A stretch of 64,000 nt of DNA, taken from contig NC_072460.1 of assembly GCF_027596085.1 (NCBI RefSeq), positions 6,775,012 through 6,839,011 on the forward strand, given 5' to 3'. Numbering within the stretch: position 1 is the stretch's first letter; the number at the start of each line of letters is the position of its first letter. Source of the DNA: Anoplopoma fimbria (Eukaryota; Chordata; Actinopteri; Perciformes; Anoplopomatidae). Positions 22,321-37,399 of the stretch are shown piece by piece. A model generated the notes under the pieces. The model was not told the origin of the DNA. It made no database searches and saw only the letters and a program-made list of their open reading frames with translations. The translations under genes were made by a program, and so were the position numbers.

Positions 22321-22560
22321 GCGCGATATGAAGAGAAAGAGAGGATAATGAGGTGAGAGAGGACGCCCCACACCCTCCCTTCTCTCATCTCTCCACCCCA
22401 GAGAACCGGTCGGAGCTGTCGTCCCCTTAAGGAACACAAACACCGAGGCCCGGGCAAGTTCTCCCTTGATTTTCCTGTTCCTGCTGAAATCCCACAAAAC
22501 CGGCTAAACCGGCTCCATAAAGCCCTGTGGGGATAGAGGCACAAAGCCGATTGGGAAACA
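22320..22560 (-). promoter_or_regulatory. Probable rbbp8nl promoter region
   Basis: This lies immediately upstream of the candidate first exon. It is locally GC-richer than its surroundings and has a CT-rich tract on the minus strand (about 22305-22345). No TATA box is evident at a convincing distance. The assignment rests only on position. Confidence 0.3.
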
Positions 22561-22599
22561 CAAACACGGGATGCAGAACCCATGCAGTAGTTGAAATCA

Positions 22600-23658
<1,059 letters not shown>

Positions 23659-24029
23659 CTCAAGCACACCAGTCTCACAGAGGAAGAAGAGACAAGGAGA
23701 TAAAGAGGATGGAGATCCAGATACCAAGACTTCTGGGGGGAAGCCAAAGGGGGAGAAGAGGGCCAAGGTAAGACACTGGTACTGAAAGGAGAGAGCACAG
23801 CAGGGGGAGGCAGGAATGGTGAGGGAGGAGAGGGAGAAGGGGGGATGTTCTTCTTGACAGGACAGACATGTACTCTAATTACTATGGCCGAATAGGTACA
23901 TTGAGATGATGGATAGATTACTGAATGGCCCTAGTGGGCACAGGGGTCCAATGGGTCAGAGAGGCCCTAGAACCAAACGTCTGTCTGAATTGACAACATC
24001 TCTTGTTAAAAAGTCAACAACTATCAAGA

Positions 24030-24690
24030 CTCGCACACTGACTACAAAGAATCACAATGCAGCCACCAAGGAACACAAAATGACTACAAAGATATTGAAA
24101 ATGACTACAAAGAGAGAAAAAAAAACAACCACAAGGACAGACAAAACAACCACAAAGAGACACACAATGACTACAAAGAGATGCAAAATGACCACAAAGA
24201 GACAAAAAACGACCACAATGAGAGGCAAAATGACTACAAAGAGATCCTTAATGACTACAATTAAACAAAAAACAACCACAAAGAGAAGCACATTTAATTT
24301 ACAACGATGCAAAATGACTACAAAGAGACAAAAAACGACCACAATGAGAGGCAAAATGACTACAAAGAGATCCTTAATGACTACAATTAAACAAAAAACA
24401 ACCACAAAGAGAAGCACCTTTAATTTAAAACGATGCAAAATGACTACAAAGAGTAGCAAAACTACTGCAGAGAGACATAAAACAACCACAAAGAGACAAA
24501 CAATTACAACAAAGAGCTGCAAATCGACCACAGAGAGATGCACCACAACGTCAAATGCAAAACAACTACAAAAATCCATGAAATGGCCACACTAAGATGC
24601 AAAAAGACTACAAAGAGACACTAAATGACCATAGAGAGGTGCAAAACAACTTTATGTAGACGAAAAACCATCACAAAGAGACCCTGCAGC
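24030..24690 (+). repeat. 21-bp minisatellite with a 126-bp higher-order repeat
   Basis: The units resemble aaaatgactacaaagagatgc. Two successive 126-bp blocks (24181-24306 and 24307-24432), each six units, are almost identical with about three mismatches. Because 21 is divisible by three, both strands have long open frames (for example 23906-24595, rich in MTTKR). These are not genes. Confidence 0.93.
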
Positions 24691-27600
24691 CGTCTGACTT
24701 CTTATTAACTCAGACAATAGCACTGAAGCAGAGAACAGAATCGAGTCAGAGAGACATGAAGGGTCATGCACACATATACTTTACAAGTCATTAGTGGTAC
24801 CCTAAAGCCTTATCTAATGTGGAAAGGTTGCCAACAAAGGGAAGCTAATGTTTGTGTAATATGGTCAAATATAGTTAATTAAGTAAAAATTCTGGATTCC
24901 CTTACACTATGCCAATAAAGTTGGCGTGAATTGAATGCCTCACCAAAAAGTGAAGCTTTTGTTTTCATCCACAAGAGGGCCCAGTTAAACCTCGCAGCAG
25001 AGGGAGGCTCAGCATGGCTCTGGTGAGAGGAGGATATTATTGAGGCAAATCAGTTCATGACGACCCCGAACTTTCCCACACGCCACCAAAGCAGTGGTCG
25101 TAATGAATGACTCCAAACAGAAGGTCGAAGCAGTTTGGGTGGTTTTGGAAGCATGTGACCAATGAGTGGAGTGTGCACAGGGTGATCTAGGGGTGAAAGG
25201 TCAAGCCTGCAATTTATCGCTGTCCGTTTTCCCCTTTCTGCATAGTCTCCTCACAGTTTTCCTCTCTCTGGTCAGCTGAAAACATTTAAATCTGATACAA
25301 TTCTGAAAAAGCTTCAAAAACAGTTATGCCCAACATTTTTTTTTATAATTATTCCCCTCAGAACTTAATGGACACCTTGCAGTTTATTGTGGTACTGCTT
25401 GTGCAAAGTTAAGCTTCCGAGTAAATGGAAGGTATAATGTTTAATTTCCATCCAGCTTTAGGTTGTGCAGTCATAAACTGATAGGGGGAAGTTCAGTGAA
25501 GTTCAGTGAAGTTCAGTTCAGCACAGCCAATCCAAGAGGAACATGAGTAACATGAACAAACAGAAAGCCACAACTACACAATCCTATCAGAATATGTGTG
25601 TATTTTACAGGGTGAGTCTGTCTCAAGGGCTTTCGGGTACAATAACACAGACCATGGCTCAGTCTGAGAGAGGGTGAATGTGGGTGTGTGACAGTGTGTA
25701 AGTGTTTGCTGGGTTGTCTGGGTTGATACTTTCAGTTGAGTCGGTTGATGGAATAACTTTGTCTTTACTGTTACTGATGAAATTCACAAACTTTGCAAGC
25801 AACGCGCATGTAATTTGAGGTATATTGTGTTGTTTTAAAAAAAAAAAAAAAAAAAAAGGTAATTTAAAACCTTCACTATTCACGTCATTGAACTCGCATC
25901 AAGTGTCAGGACAGATATGTCGACAATTTCCCAGAACCTTTTTTTTTTCTATTCAATCTAAACGTGTCATCTATTTGCAGGCTAATGTTAGCTCTGTCAG
26001 TTAGCTTTCATTACAGCAGCTATATAATTGGCACAGGGCCGTAAATATAGACAGTGCTGTTGAACTGGGGACCGTGGTGAGGGGGCCCCGGAGGGAGAGC
26101 TGGCCCTTCAATAACATGTTGTTTTAAGGACTTGGGGCTCTAATGTTGATTTAGATTGCCACCAAGGAAAAATTTACTCATAATAGATTTTCTATGGTTC
26201 CATTTGCCCTTTGTGCCCTTAAAAAGGCCCTCCATCATTGTTCTCTTCAAATGGGTACTTCAGATTCAGTCATAATGCACAGTGCTACGGATATTGCATA
26301 AAAAAGATCACTTAGAGATGGTGTGATAAGTGTTTGCAGATGTGAACAATTCTCAAGTTGCCATCGAGCCTACCGGCCACTTACACATCTCTCTTTATGG
26401 GTCGACACGGGGCGCTTTAAGTTACGACGCCCGCGAGCCGTAGGAATTTGAACCGGTCCTTAGACTTGTTATGATGTTCATCCACGAGCTCTCACTTGTT
26501 ATTATGTTCATCCACCCTCTTCTCTCACTTGTTCTCCCCCCCACCACCTCTCCTTCTCCTCCTCTACTTTCCTGCACCTCTTATTTATGATCATTACCTT
26601 GACCTGCACCAGCCATCGCTAAAACACTCACAGGCCTGTAAATCACTGGAGTCTCTCTCCCTCTCTCTCTCTCCGTTACATAAACAGCGTTTAACAAATC
26701 TGTTGAGGAGGCGATAGGCCTGAGGGCCACCAATAAGATTGATATTGTCACTGTTGTTCTGGGGATATTAAGTAATAATGTTTTGAATTTATTTTGGTTT
26801 GGTTTCACTGCTTCAATTTATTGAGTCATTTACTCTATTTCCCATCCAAGAGGAAATAGAGTATAAAAGCAAAGCTTTAATTATCTGTGGTTTTCAGGGG
26901 AAACATTCCCCAAAGGAGCAATGTGTCTCAGTAAAATGTTCAGTTAGTGCATCGGCACAATTGCTGGCTTGTTTTTACTCTGAAGGCCAAAGCTTAAATC
27001 ACAGTTAGTCCAGAGTGACATGCAGGGAAGCATTGGAATAACTGTTAGCAGGTAGGACGTTCACTGTTTTGCTCAGGGGCACTCCAACAGGATGCATTAC
27101 ACTTGATGGACACATTGGCTACCTAACTATGATTTAACCTGCATTTAGTTTGCTCTGTGAAAACCATGTATCTCCAAAATTGTTAAGCAAGTTAATAGTT
27201 TAATTAAACATTTCAAACTGCCTTTTTATTTTTAAAATGAAAAATATATATATATATTTTTTGCCTTTATTTCAATAGACTTGGCATGTTGTCAAACTGC
27301 AGACGTGGTTATTCTCCTTAAACACTGAGCTATTGGGGAGCTTTGATTTGGGTTATTTACTTTAAGAAGTAAGTTGACTTTCTCAACTTATAAAGGAAAA
27401 AATAATCTTTTTTTTCCACTGTCCATAGATGACATGCATGTGAAATTAAAATGAATAAAGATAAAAAAATATATTTATTTAAGTCAAAAGTATTTTTCTC
27501 ATCATTTATATTGGAGAGAGAAATTGAATTTCATACAATTCTTGAGTGATTATTGATGATGAGCAGCAAGAAACTGAAAAAAAAAGTCAACTTAAAAAAA

Positions 27601-28023
27601 AAGCCAATCAACAAGTGTAAATTATCTCGGTAAGATTTCTTGAATAATAATATTAAATATTTAGACCTTTTGAGATAAAAAAGAGAGCTGAGATACTCAA
27701 AAGTAGCAGTTTTTCACTCAACAAGATATTCAAAAATGAATATGTATCCCACTGAAATGTTACTTGATGGGTGTTTGTCTTTTACTAAGTGTTTTGAGAT
27801 ATTTTGATGAGTAATTAGACAAATATACCTGGTAAGATTGTGTTTTTGCAGTGTAAACAATAGTTAGACACACACACACACACAAGATATGAAATAGTTT
27901 TTTAACGGGTTTATACAGGTTAAATAAGTTATTGTTCATTTAAGCGAAAGGTTTATGATATGCTGTTTTTCTTTACTTTGGGTTGCCGCGGTATATCCTT
28001 TATTTTGTTGTTGTAGCGTAGTT

Positions 28024-28026
<3 letters not shown>
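24691..28026. other. Intergenic DNA, no gene seen
   Basis: It contains a 10-bp tandem (gaagttcagt, near 25490), a poly(A) run at 25838-25857, a short direct repeat (tatgttcatccac-type, 26470-26515) and CT-rich tracts near 26540 and 26655. AT-rich from 27150 to 27850. Confidence 0.4.

Positions 28027-28118
<92 letters not shown>
28027..28118. repeat. (CA)46 microsatellite
   Basis: Uninterrupted array. Confidence 0.97.
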
Positions 28119-28120
<2 letters not shown>

Positions 28121-28194
28121 TAAGACATCAAAGCATCGGGCAGATTTACAAGACACTGCAGAGGGCCTTTAAAAAATACTGCTGCATAAATGTT

Positions 28195-28440
28195 TATGCA
28201 GCCCTCTCCATGTCAGGCACAAGGGGGGAGGCAAGCAGCGACGGGGCAGCGCGAGACCGGACACCTCGCGAAAAATTAACGGCCGCCCATGAATCTGACA
28301 AGCCGTTTGCATTTCTGCGAGGGGAGCTGTAATGGCTGTAAATGGTTGACGGAGTAAATCTGGCCCGCTCGGCTCTGACAGGTGCACTCTGGGAATCTTT
28401 GACTGTGGACCACAGAGGCAGTGGTGGTTCATATACACAT
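28195..28440. other. Candidate conserved non-coding element
   Basis: A unique, complex, fairly GC-rich block (around ttaacggccgcccatgaatc and aaatggttgacggagtaaat) stands out from low-complexity surroundings. It has no splice-bounded frame and no repeat features. The call is by appearance only. Confidence 0.25.
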
Positions 28441-30029
28441 CCTATTAGACACACAGCTCAGAGGAAAGGCAGGTGGCTTTTGCAGGGGCGTCCATCATAT
28501 AGCTTATATGATTACACAGTGGCTCTTAAGAGGCTTTGTTTCTGTTATAACATACTATATATCCTGTACAGGTATATATACTGACACGTTGCATTTAGCC
28601 TATTACTGCACGAGCACGGTTAACACAACAGCCCACAAATCAGCTGACACAAATGGCCGACCGTCCCAGCGCCGACGTGAGCCAACTCCACTTCTGGCTG
28701 ACCTCATCAAATAAGGCTACGAAGAGTTACTGTGGAAATTCTCACAGCATTGAAGCCTAACCACCCTCATGCTTCCAACTATGCATGTGTGTGGGCAGAT
28801 ACGGTGCATGTGAGTGAGCAGTGGTGTGTGCAGGTGTCACTAAACCTCAGCCATTGGACTCAGACATGGCCTATAGGGCGCGGGAGACGGAAACGGAGCT
28901 TTTGATGGGAGGGTGGAGCATTGGCCGCTGCGTGGCTACTCCAGTATGTGTGCTGGACGCATGCCCATGTTTAGATACACACTGGAGGGTAGCCCAGGAG
29001 ACACACACAGACACACACACATGCAAGTGCACTCTTAAAAATGAAAGGTGCAATATTTCACCTTTTGAACACCTAAAAGGAACTTTTATTTTCGTACTTC
29101 TTCCCTTCTTTCTCTTTTTGCTCCCTTTCTGTAATCTGAATTAAATTTAAGTTTAAATTCAAATATAACACGTGAAGTGATTCAAAATAAAAGTACATTT
29201 TAAGGGGGAAACACCAGCTCATTTTCAGGTCCATATTTGAATTTTGGATTTTTAACTATACCATGTGTACATACTTTAATGTAAAAAAACCCCAATATTT
29301 TTCTCATACAGTCTGTCTGAATACACCTGTGTTCACCCTCTGTTAGAAACGCTCCGTTTGAGCGTCTGTCTCTTTTCACTCATTTCAAGTCAATATTCCT
29401 GTCCAACTGATGAATGTAAGTCAAATATTCATTCTCTTTTAGCTCTGTTTTTGGTCTCCAGCTCTACTGAGGAAAGTATCTCTTAAGCTGCTAAATGCTC
29501 AACTATGTTCACCAGCTAGTTGCTAAAGTTTTCCTGTCTACTATTTAGTGCTCAGCAGGAACTTCTTTCACTTGATGCTGATAAGAGCAGTGAGATCGAA
29601 CCAAACAGTAAATCTTAAACAATGAGCTGAAAGATGCTTAAGTCTGAAGTCTGTAGAGCTGAGGGAAACTGCAGAGTTTGGTGATCATCTGTGACTTCAA
29701 TCCTACGCGCAACACTTAAATACATAAAATGTTATCATTCTTTCCATCTAAAAATGTTGTTTAAAGAAGCTGTAATGGTTCATTATTGTTCCACATTAAC
29801 ATTCAAATATAAAATGGTTGCCAGTGCTGCCAATCACACCAAAAAAAAACCATATATATATATTTTGGTTGATAAAAAGCTGAATGATAATTGCAGGTAT
29901 ACTTTTTCTCAATGTTTTGCTTCATAGAGTACATGACTTTCTGCATTGGCACTGATTGTTATCGTCGGATATATTGTTTGTGTCTTCATGCAACCTGTTT
30001 TCTATCAAGCTAGCCATAAAAAACGTCAC
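28441..30029. other. Intergenic DNA, no gene seen
   Basis: Mixed unique sequence without convincing exons or repeat edges. Confidence 0.35.
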
Positions 30030-30240
30030 CATCCCCACAGTATATCAAACCACTGGTTCTCTCCGACCAATCAGTGGTCGGCAGTGTTTTAACTCCACAT
30101 TCTAGAATCGGCTCAGCTCCCTTGGAACTTTCGACCGAGGCGGTAAAAAAAGAAGTTACAGGTTCTTTTGCTGATAGAAAACCAGAAAAAGGAATTTGAT
30201 GAATAGCTACAACCACCTTGCTGACAAATGCAATGTTATC
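30030..30240. mobile_element. Possible DNA-transposon remnant
   Basis: The segment with ccgaccaatcagtggtcggc (itself partly palindromic) and agctcccttggaactttcg looks like the end of a non-autonomous DNA element. The long minus-strand frame over 30010-30666 spans this remnant and a CA-rich tract and is not a convincing gene. Confidence 0.25.
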
Positions 30241-30693
30241 ACCCAACCGTACGAAAACACAAATGTCAAATGCAACGTTGGTCCTGTTGCACTGCACCAC
30301 GAACAGTAAAAAGCACTGATTTAGGTGCATACTAGTGTGACTGAGAATAATAGCGTCCTCTCTGTAGCCGAGCCAGAGAGCATCCAGAGCTGGCAGCGCG
30401 GTCCGGGCCACCCACAGCGATGAATAAACCTGGGACTTCAAACAAGCGGAGAGGTAGGATAAATATTTCAAAACCCCAGCAAGACGGAGGAGAAGAGAGC
30501 GAACAGGCTTAGGCGAGAGGGACGGTGTGAGATAATAACCCAGAAGAAGAGAGGGGAGGAGGGGAAGAAAGTGCCAATGACTGGGCTTGTGCGTGCTGAA
30601 CGTGTACCTGTGTCTACAAAGGTGTGTGTGTCTGTGTGTGTGTTTATAGGGTGAGTCTGTCTCCACGGTTTTATGCTACTAAACCAAAAGTCT

Positions 30694-30698
<5 letters not shown>

Positions 30699-30762
<64 letters not shown>
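30699..30762. repeat. (TG)32 microsatellite, left arm of an inverted pair
   Basis: TG on the plus strand; 126 bp later a CA array follows (30889-30970). Confidence 0.97.
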
Positions 30763-30763
<1 letters not shown>

Positions 30764-30885
30764 TCTTTGTTTTGATCATATGTGGTTATCAATAGAGACA
30801 GTGTATACAGTAACAAAACAGGAAAGAACCGGAGAGTTTTAGGATATCTCAAGGTCTGTCCTTGTTAGTCCTCTATTGAACAGAT

Positions 30886-30888
<3 letters not shown>

Positions 30889-30970
<82 letters not shown>
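30889..30970. repeat. (CA)41 microsatellite, right arm of an inverted pair
   Basis: CA on the plus strand, complementary to 30699-30762. Confidence 0.97.
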
Positions 30971-30972
<2 letters not shown>

Positions 30973-31502
30973 AAGACACACCAGAGCCAGAACTCTGAAG
31001 GCCTTCACACCAAGTGGGCGTTTTTTCTTCGTCGTGCAATTTATTCGTACGTTAATATATGCATTTCATGTCACAGTTACTGTGTCCACTTCTTATATAC
31101 AGTCAATGAATGAAACAAAAACATCCAATTGTTTGAAAAAAAGTTAATGGCGGCTCAACTTTGATTCGTCGGGTGTCAGTTTGACGAGTGTTCCCCAAAA
31201 AAATTATTTGAGGAATGTTGCTGTGTCACTGGTAGGGTCAATGCACCATCAGGGTCTCTTAAATTTGATATTGGGCCATGGGTATACTGTATTATCTCTT
31301 CATGGATTTATTGCACTATTGTGTTTATGAGTCTGCAAACAAAAATGTCATTGTCTGACACCCAGTTAAATCTTTAGTGAATTGAATTAATGTTCTCTCA
31401 CCTCTGGTAAGAGTTCAGGTCCCACTCTCACAACCTACTCCACTTCTCTAGTGTTAACACACTCCAGTCACCAGGACTGCTATCTCCGTACTGTATACAG
31501 TC

Positions 31503-31566
<64 letters not shown>
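31503..31566. repeat. (ACAG)16 microsatellite
   Basis: Tetranucleotide array of about 64 bp. Confidence 0.95.
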
Positions 31567-32750
31567 GCAGTTGATTTGTTTGTTTGTGCATCAGCTGTCT
31601 ACAATAAGACGCCGTTGTTGCGGGTGGACCATGCGAGCCCGGTTGCTGTGTTGCCCCCGGCTTCCTGTCTGTACCGGCCTGTTTCCTGTGTGCGTTTTTC
31701 GCCTCCATGACAGGACGCCTGCCGGCTTCCTCCCCCGGATTAGTGAGTGTGTGGCTCTGCTGATAAAAAGCGTAGTGCTACCGTGCCCCCTCGCCCCCCC
31801 CCCCTCTCTCTCTCTCAGTCTATGTCTGTCTCACGTTTTCTCTTCTTCCGTCACTATCTGACTCCGGTTTTCAGTTTCGCGCACGTCATCACCAATGGGG
31901 TGGTTTAAAATTGATGGCCAAACAATAATCACATCCGTCTTCATTCCGGTTAATAGAGATGGACGGAGGGTTCTGAGAGAGGGTGTCGGTCACATAGGGG
32001 TTCCATTCGTCCAGCCAGACGAATGGACTGAAGACAGACGGAGAGAGGAGAGGTAAGGGATGGTTCTGAGATGACCAACATTAGGCATTCTTCTCACAAT
32101 CTTTTCCCTTCCTCCTCAAACCGGCGAGCTCCTCTCTCGCCTCAGCCTCAGCAGACAGATTGCTTGGCCTTGGATGGAGTGAGTGTGCGCGAGTGGAGGG
32201 AGCGTCGGAGGAGCGAGATAGAGACTTTGCCCTGATTTATGCCCTGTTTCTAGGCCGCAGCCTTCACGCAACACCCTGCAACCTCCAGTCCCCCCCTCCG
32301 TCTACTGTAAAGTTCAAGGAGTGATTGTTACTGAAAAAGCCCCTAAAACATTTAACTATGTACGAGTGAACCAGCATCAGATCTTGCTGCTGTCACCATT
32401 TCTGCTAACCAATCATGTTGTTGAGCTACAGATACAAACGCCTTTTGGGTCTCCTGGGAACCAAAACTGGAAACACTGCTTGGAATTCCCAACAAAGCGG
32501 AGCCCTGCGTGTCCCTGACTCCAGAAAAAAAAAGCTGTTTACTCTCTCGCTCCCCCTTCTCACCCCGCTGTGGCCCCCATTGGCTGTCAGCGGGGCCATT
32601 CATCCTGGGAGGAGCCAATGAGCGATAGGCCCCTTCGCGGAGTTGAGCCAATCAAACCCCACAAGATTGTGACATTGAGGGAGATGCTGGGAATAGGCGG
32701 CCAGTGTTTACAGGCTCCTGCCTAGCCTGACAGAAAGCAGAACCCCTGAC
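31567..32750. other. GC-richer unique region with CCAAT-like motifs
   Basis: 31600-31800 and 32560-32750 are GC-rich. CCAAT or its complement occurs near 32579, 32616 and 32649. This may be a regulatory block or a promoter-like sequence, but no transcript is supported. Confidence 0.3.
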
Positions 32751-32753
32751 GGT

Positions 32754-32783
<30 letters not shown>
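32754..32783. repeat. (GA)n tract
   Basis: Simple GA repeat. Confidence 0.9.
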
Positions 32784-32792
<9 letters not shown>

Positions 32793-33670
32793 AGGCAATT
32801 AGGCAATTACACCATCTAGTCCTATGAGGATCCCACATCACACTGTTTTCTTAGCCTCTTCAGGGGCCAATAAGGGGCAGCCGCCCGCTGAAAAATGATC
32901 GGTGTGGTGGATGGCAGGGAAGAGGAATGGTAAGGGAAGAGGGATGGGGGGGGTAAAAGCTGGACGGCTTAGAGGTATAGGAAGGGGAACGAGAATAAGA
33001 GAAGGACTGCGAGGGAAAGAGGTACGAGGAGGAGGCGAAAGTGAGGGATATAGTTCAGAGAGGGAATAAGAGGGAAACTCGAGGAAGAAGGATGTTCAGG
33101 GAAGAAGGAAGAGTAAACTGAGAGGTCCCATGCTAAGGATTTGTTTTCTTGATTTGAACCTCAGAATGGCGGAACATAGGCGATCGGCTCACCTCCCGTA
33201 AATCGTAGCTAAAAAGCCAGCCGTGGTGCCAGGTAGATCAGATAATGATGTAAACCTGGGTTACTCCTCCCACTTATTTTTTACCCAATTATGTGTCGGC
33301 TCATGACTAAGTGGGCGTGTACAGACCGTGCTTGATTGACATCTTCCTTTCGCGTTTAGCTTTTATCGCACCTGTAAGGGCGGGACAAATTGGACATTTA
33401 TCATCCTTATTGGTACATGCACTGTGGTTTAGCTCCGCCCAACTTAAACCAGAGCAGAGGTCTAATCAGACTGAATAAGTAAAAACACCTGTGTGGGTGT
33501 GCCGGGTTTACCTAAAGTTTATCTTACTAATTTTATGATTACTACTGCAAATATTAGATATTTATAGTTGGAAAATTACTCTTAGTTCGTTTAGACTGCT
33601 GCTGAATTGAGCAAATATTATCACTCTAACAATACATTTTCACTTACATCTTTTATCAATATATATCACC

Positions 33671-33864
33671 ATTTTTCTCAGTAAATATATTTCTAAAGGT
33701 ACTATTGACATGACATTTTCACCAGATGTCGGTAACAACCCAAGTAATCCATACATACAAAGAAAACCAAACAAATAAGTTCAGAAATTAAGTTATGTGT
33801 AATAAAATGGAATGACACAAGGAAAAAGTATTTAACCTTTAAAAATATATTTACTGAGAAAAAT
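33671..33864. mobile_element. Inverted-repeat element (MITE-like, 194 bp)
   Basis: 33671-33700 and 33835-33864 are inverted copies (arm begins atttttctcagtaaatatat) with one or two mismatches. The interior resembles that of Tc1-type fish MITEs. Target duplications are not clear. Confidence 0.6.
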
Positions 33865-35503
<1,639 letters not shown>

Positions 35504-35914
35504 CCACACAGTCACGTTTCCTTCACTGTAGAGCAGTCATCCCAAACATTGGGTCAGGACCCAAAGGTGGGTCCCAGGAGATTTTATTTGGGTCCCTAGA
35601 TAAATTAGCAGAATTTCTTTATGTCTGCAGTAGTCTTTCGAGCCATATGAGGGAGCCTGAATGTTCGTATTGTTCTGATAATTGTAGCCTACTTATGGCT
35701 CATTTATAAGGTATTAAACAACGTGTATATGTTTTCATATTTAAGATAATATAAGGGGATGTGAAAGTGGCAGTAAAGATGGCCAGGAACACTTATTTAC
35801 GCACATATCCGCTCTTCTCTAAATTCATAGATCATTCTTATTGGGAATTGGGTCATTATTGTTTGTTTTTTTATAATAAATGGGTCACCAGAATAATTTT
35901 TTTGGGGGGGGAAA

Positions 35915-36145
35915 CACTCGTTTATAGGACATGATATTGACTTTCATTAATTTTCTGTAACTCTTGACACTTAACCTCACACTAACCATAACTGCTCCCA
36001 GCTTAATCCTAACAATTACCCGAACCCTTATACTAAGTCTTCACCTTAAATGTAATGATTTATGTTATGGGCACCTGTGTTTTGTCCCCAAGTGGCAAAA
36101 AGATTTAGGTCCCCACAATGTGCACACACACTTACACACACAAAA
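35915..36145 (+). repeat. Dispersed fish repeat ending in a CA-rich stretch
   Basis: ttataggacatgatattgac, ttaatcctaacaattacc and aggtccccacaatgtg are typical of a teleost repeat often found next to CA arrays. Confidence 0.5.
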
Positions 36146-36639
36146 AAAAGGAAAAAAGTTTCATCAGCCTTATCGTTCAGCTGTATCAGAGTTACATTTA
36201 AATTACTGCTCGTGGTAATCCAAACAATTTCGTCCAGGGTGGCTTTTAAAAGCCACATAATCTGATTTATTTGTATTTGTTCTTTGGCAAGGGAGTGATG
36301 GAAAAGTCAGCCTGGCTGCACACCACCGACTCTTTCGCAAATATCATTGACTCACTTTAATTGAAAACAGCGGATTGGCTGCACAGTAAGCAAATACACC
36401 TACTGCTCTTCTAGTATATTTCTGTCAAAGTAACTGCTCAAGGAGTGTTTGCTGTGGTAACGAACCACAACTGGTGTTACTGTGGTAACCAATGTGTGGC
36501 GCCAAATCAACCCCTGGACTGAAATTTTAAAAGTACTTCACAGATGTAGCACTCAATTCCTATGAATTTATCGGACAGTTTTTAAAAAAATCAATGTAGC
36601 ACAACTAGAGATGTTTCATATTTTATTCCGTGCATCCCT

Positions 36640-36950
36640 GTCAAATCCTGGCACCTACATTTCCCACAATGCAACTTAACTGCCGACAGTCGGGATGGAG
36701 ATTCGGGTGTGTAATGCGACTAGCGGCTAATGTAGCCCCGGGTCACTAGCCTAAAGCAAGATATAAAGAGCGGGCCAAGTAGGTCAGGTAACCTTGCTTC
36801 TTTCTTATTCCACCGACTTCTCCTCTGTCTTCAGCTCCAACCAAACTGACTGAGGTGACATCACTTGAAGTCAGATTTCATGCAGCTCCCTCTGGAGACA
36901 CTAAAGGTTGTGTACAGTACAACTCATTTTACATGTAGTAGTACAGTAAT
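36640..36950 (+). repeat. Probable dispersed fish repeat
   Basis: gactagcggctaatgtagcc, cagctccctctggagacact and tgtgtacagtacaactcatt look like phrases from a common percomorph repeat. The edges are uncertain. Confidence 0.4.
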
Positions 36951-37089
36951 ACCCATAATTTGCAGGACAGGTGGATGCCTGGCAAGGAATTTTCCCTCTC
37001 ACACCTCCACTGTCTGACAACCCCCCCCCCCAAGCCAAATCTCTCCTCCCTGTTCCTGCCTGGAGGAGCCAGGCTGGCTGAGACAGAGG

Positions 37090-37365
37090 GAGTCAACCCC
37101 TCTGTAGGGGCGGTGGAGGAGGTGGGGAGGCTGGAGGAGGGGAGGGGAGGGGAGGGGGAGAGAACTGGGAGAGGAGGGAGATAAGTCGACTTCACAGCCT
37201 GTGGCATAAATCACATCAAGACATGACAGTGGGACATTGAACAGGACCGCTGATAAAGCCCAGCAGGGAGGGAGAGCGAGGGAGAGACGCACAGAGAGAG
37301 AGAGAGGGAGAGCAAAGTAAGAGAGAGAGAAGAAGGAGGAGGAGGAGGAGGAGGAGGAGGAGAGG
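37090..37365. repeat. Purine-rich low-complexity tract
   Basis: On the plus strand a GGA/GAG-rich run covers most of 37110-37180 and 37265-37365, including GGAGGA units at 37333-37362. Confidence 0.7.
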
Positions 37366-37399
37366 CCCTTTCAGGTTATTATTACCCCTACAAACTCCC

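Noticed and set aside
23906..24595. 229-codon lysine/threonine-rich frame
   Set aside because: It follows the 21-bp minisatellite, and the complementary strand is open for the same reason.
30010..30666. 218-codon minus-strand frame
   Set aside because: It spans a likely transposon remnant and a CA-rich tract. The two halves have unrelated composition and no domain is recognised.
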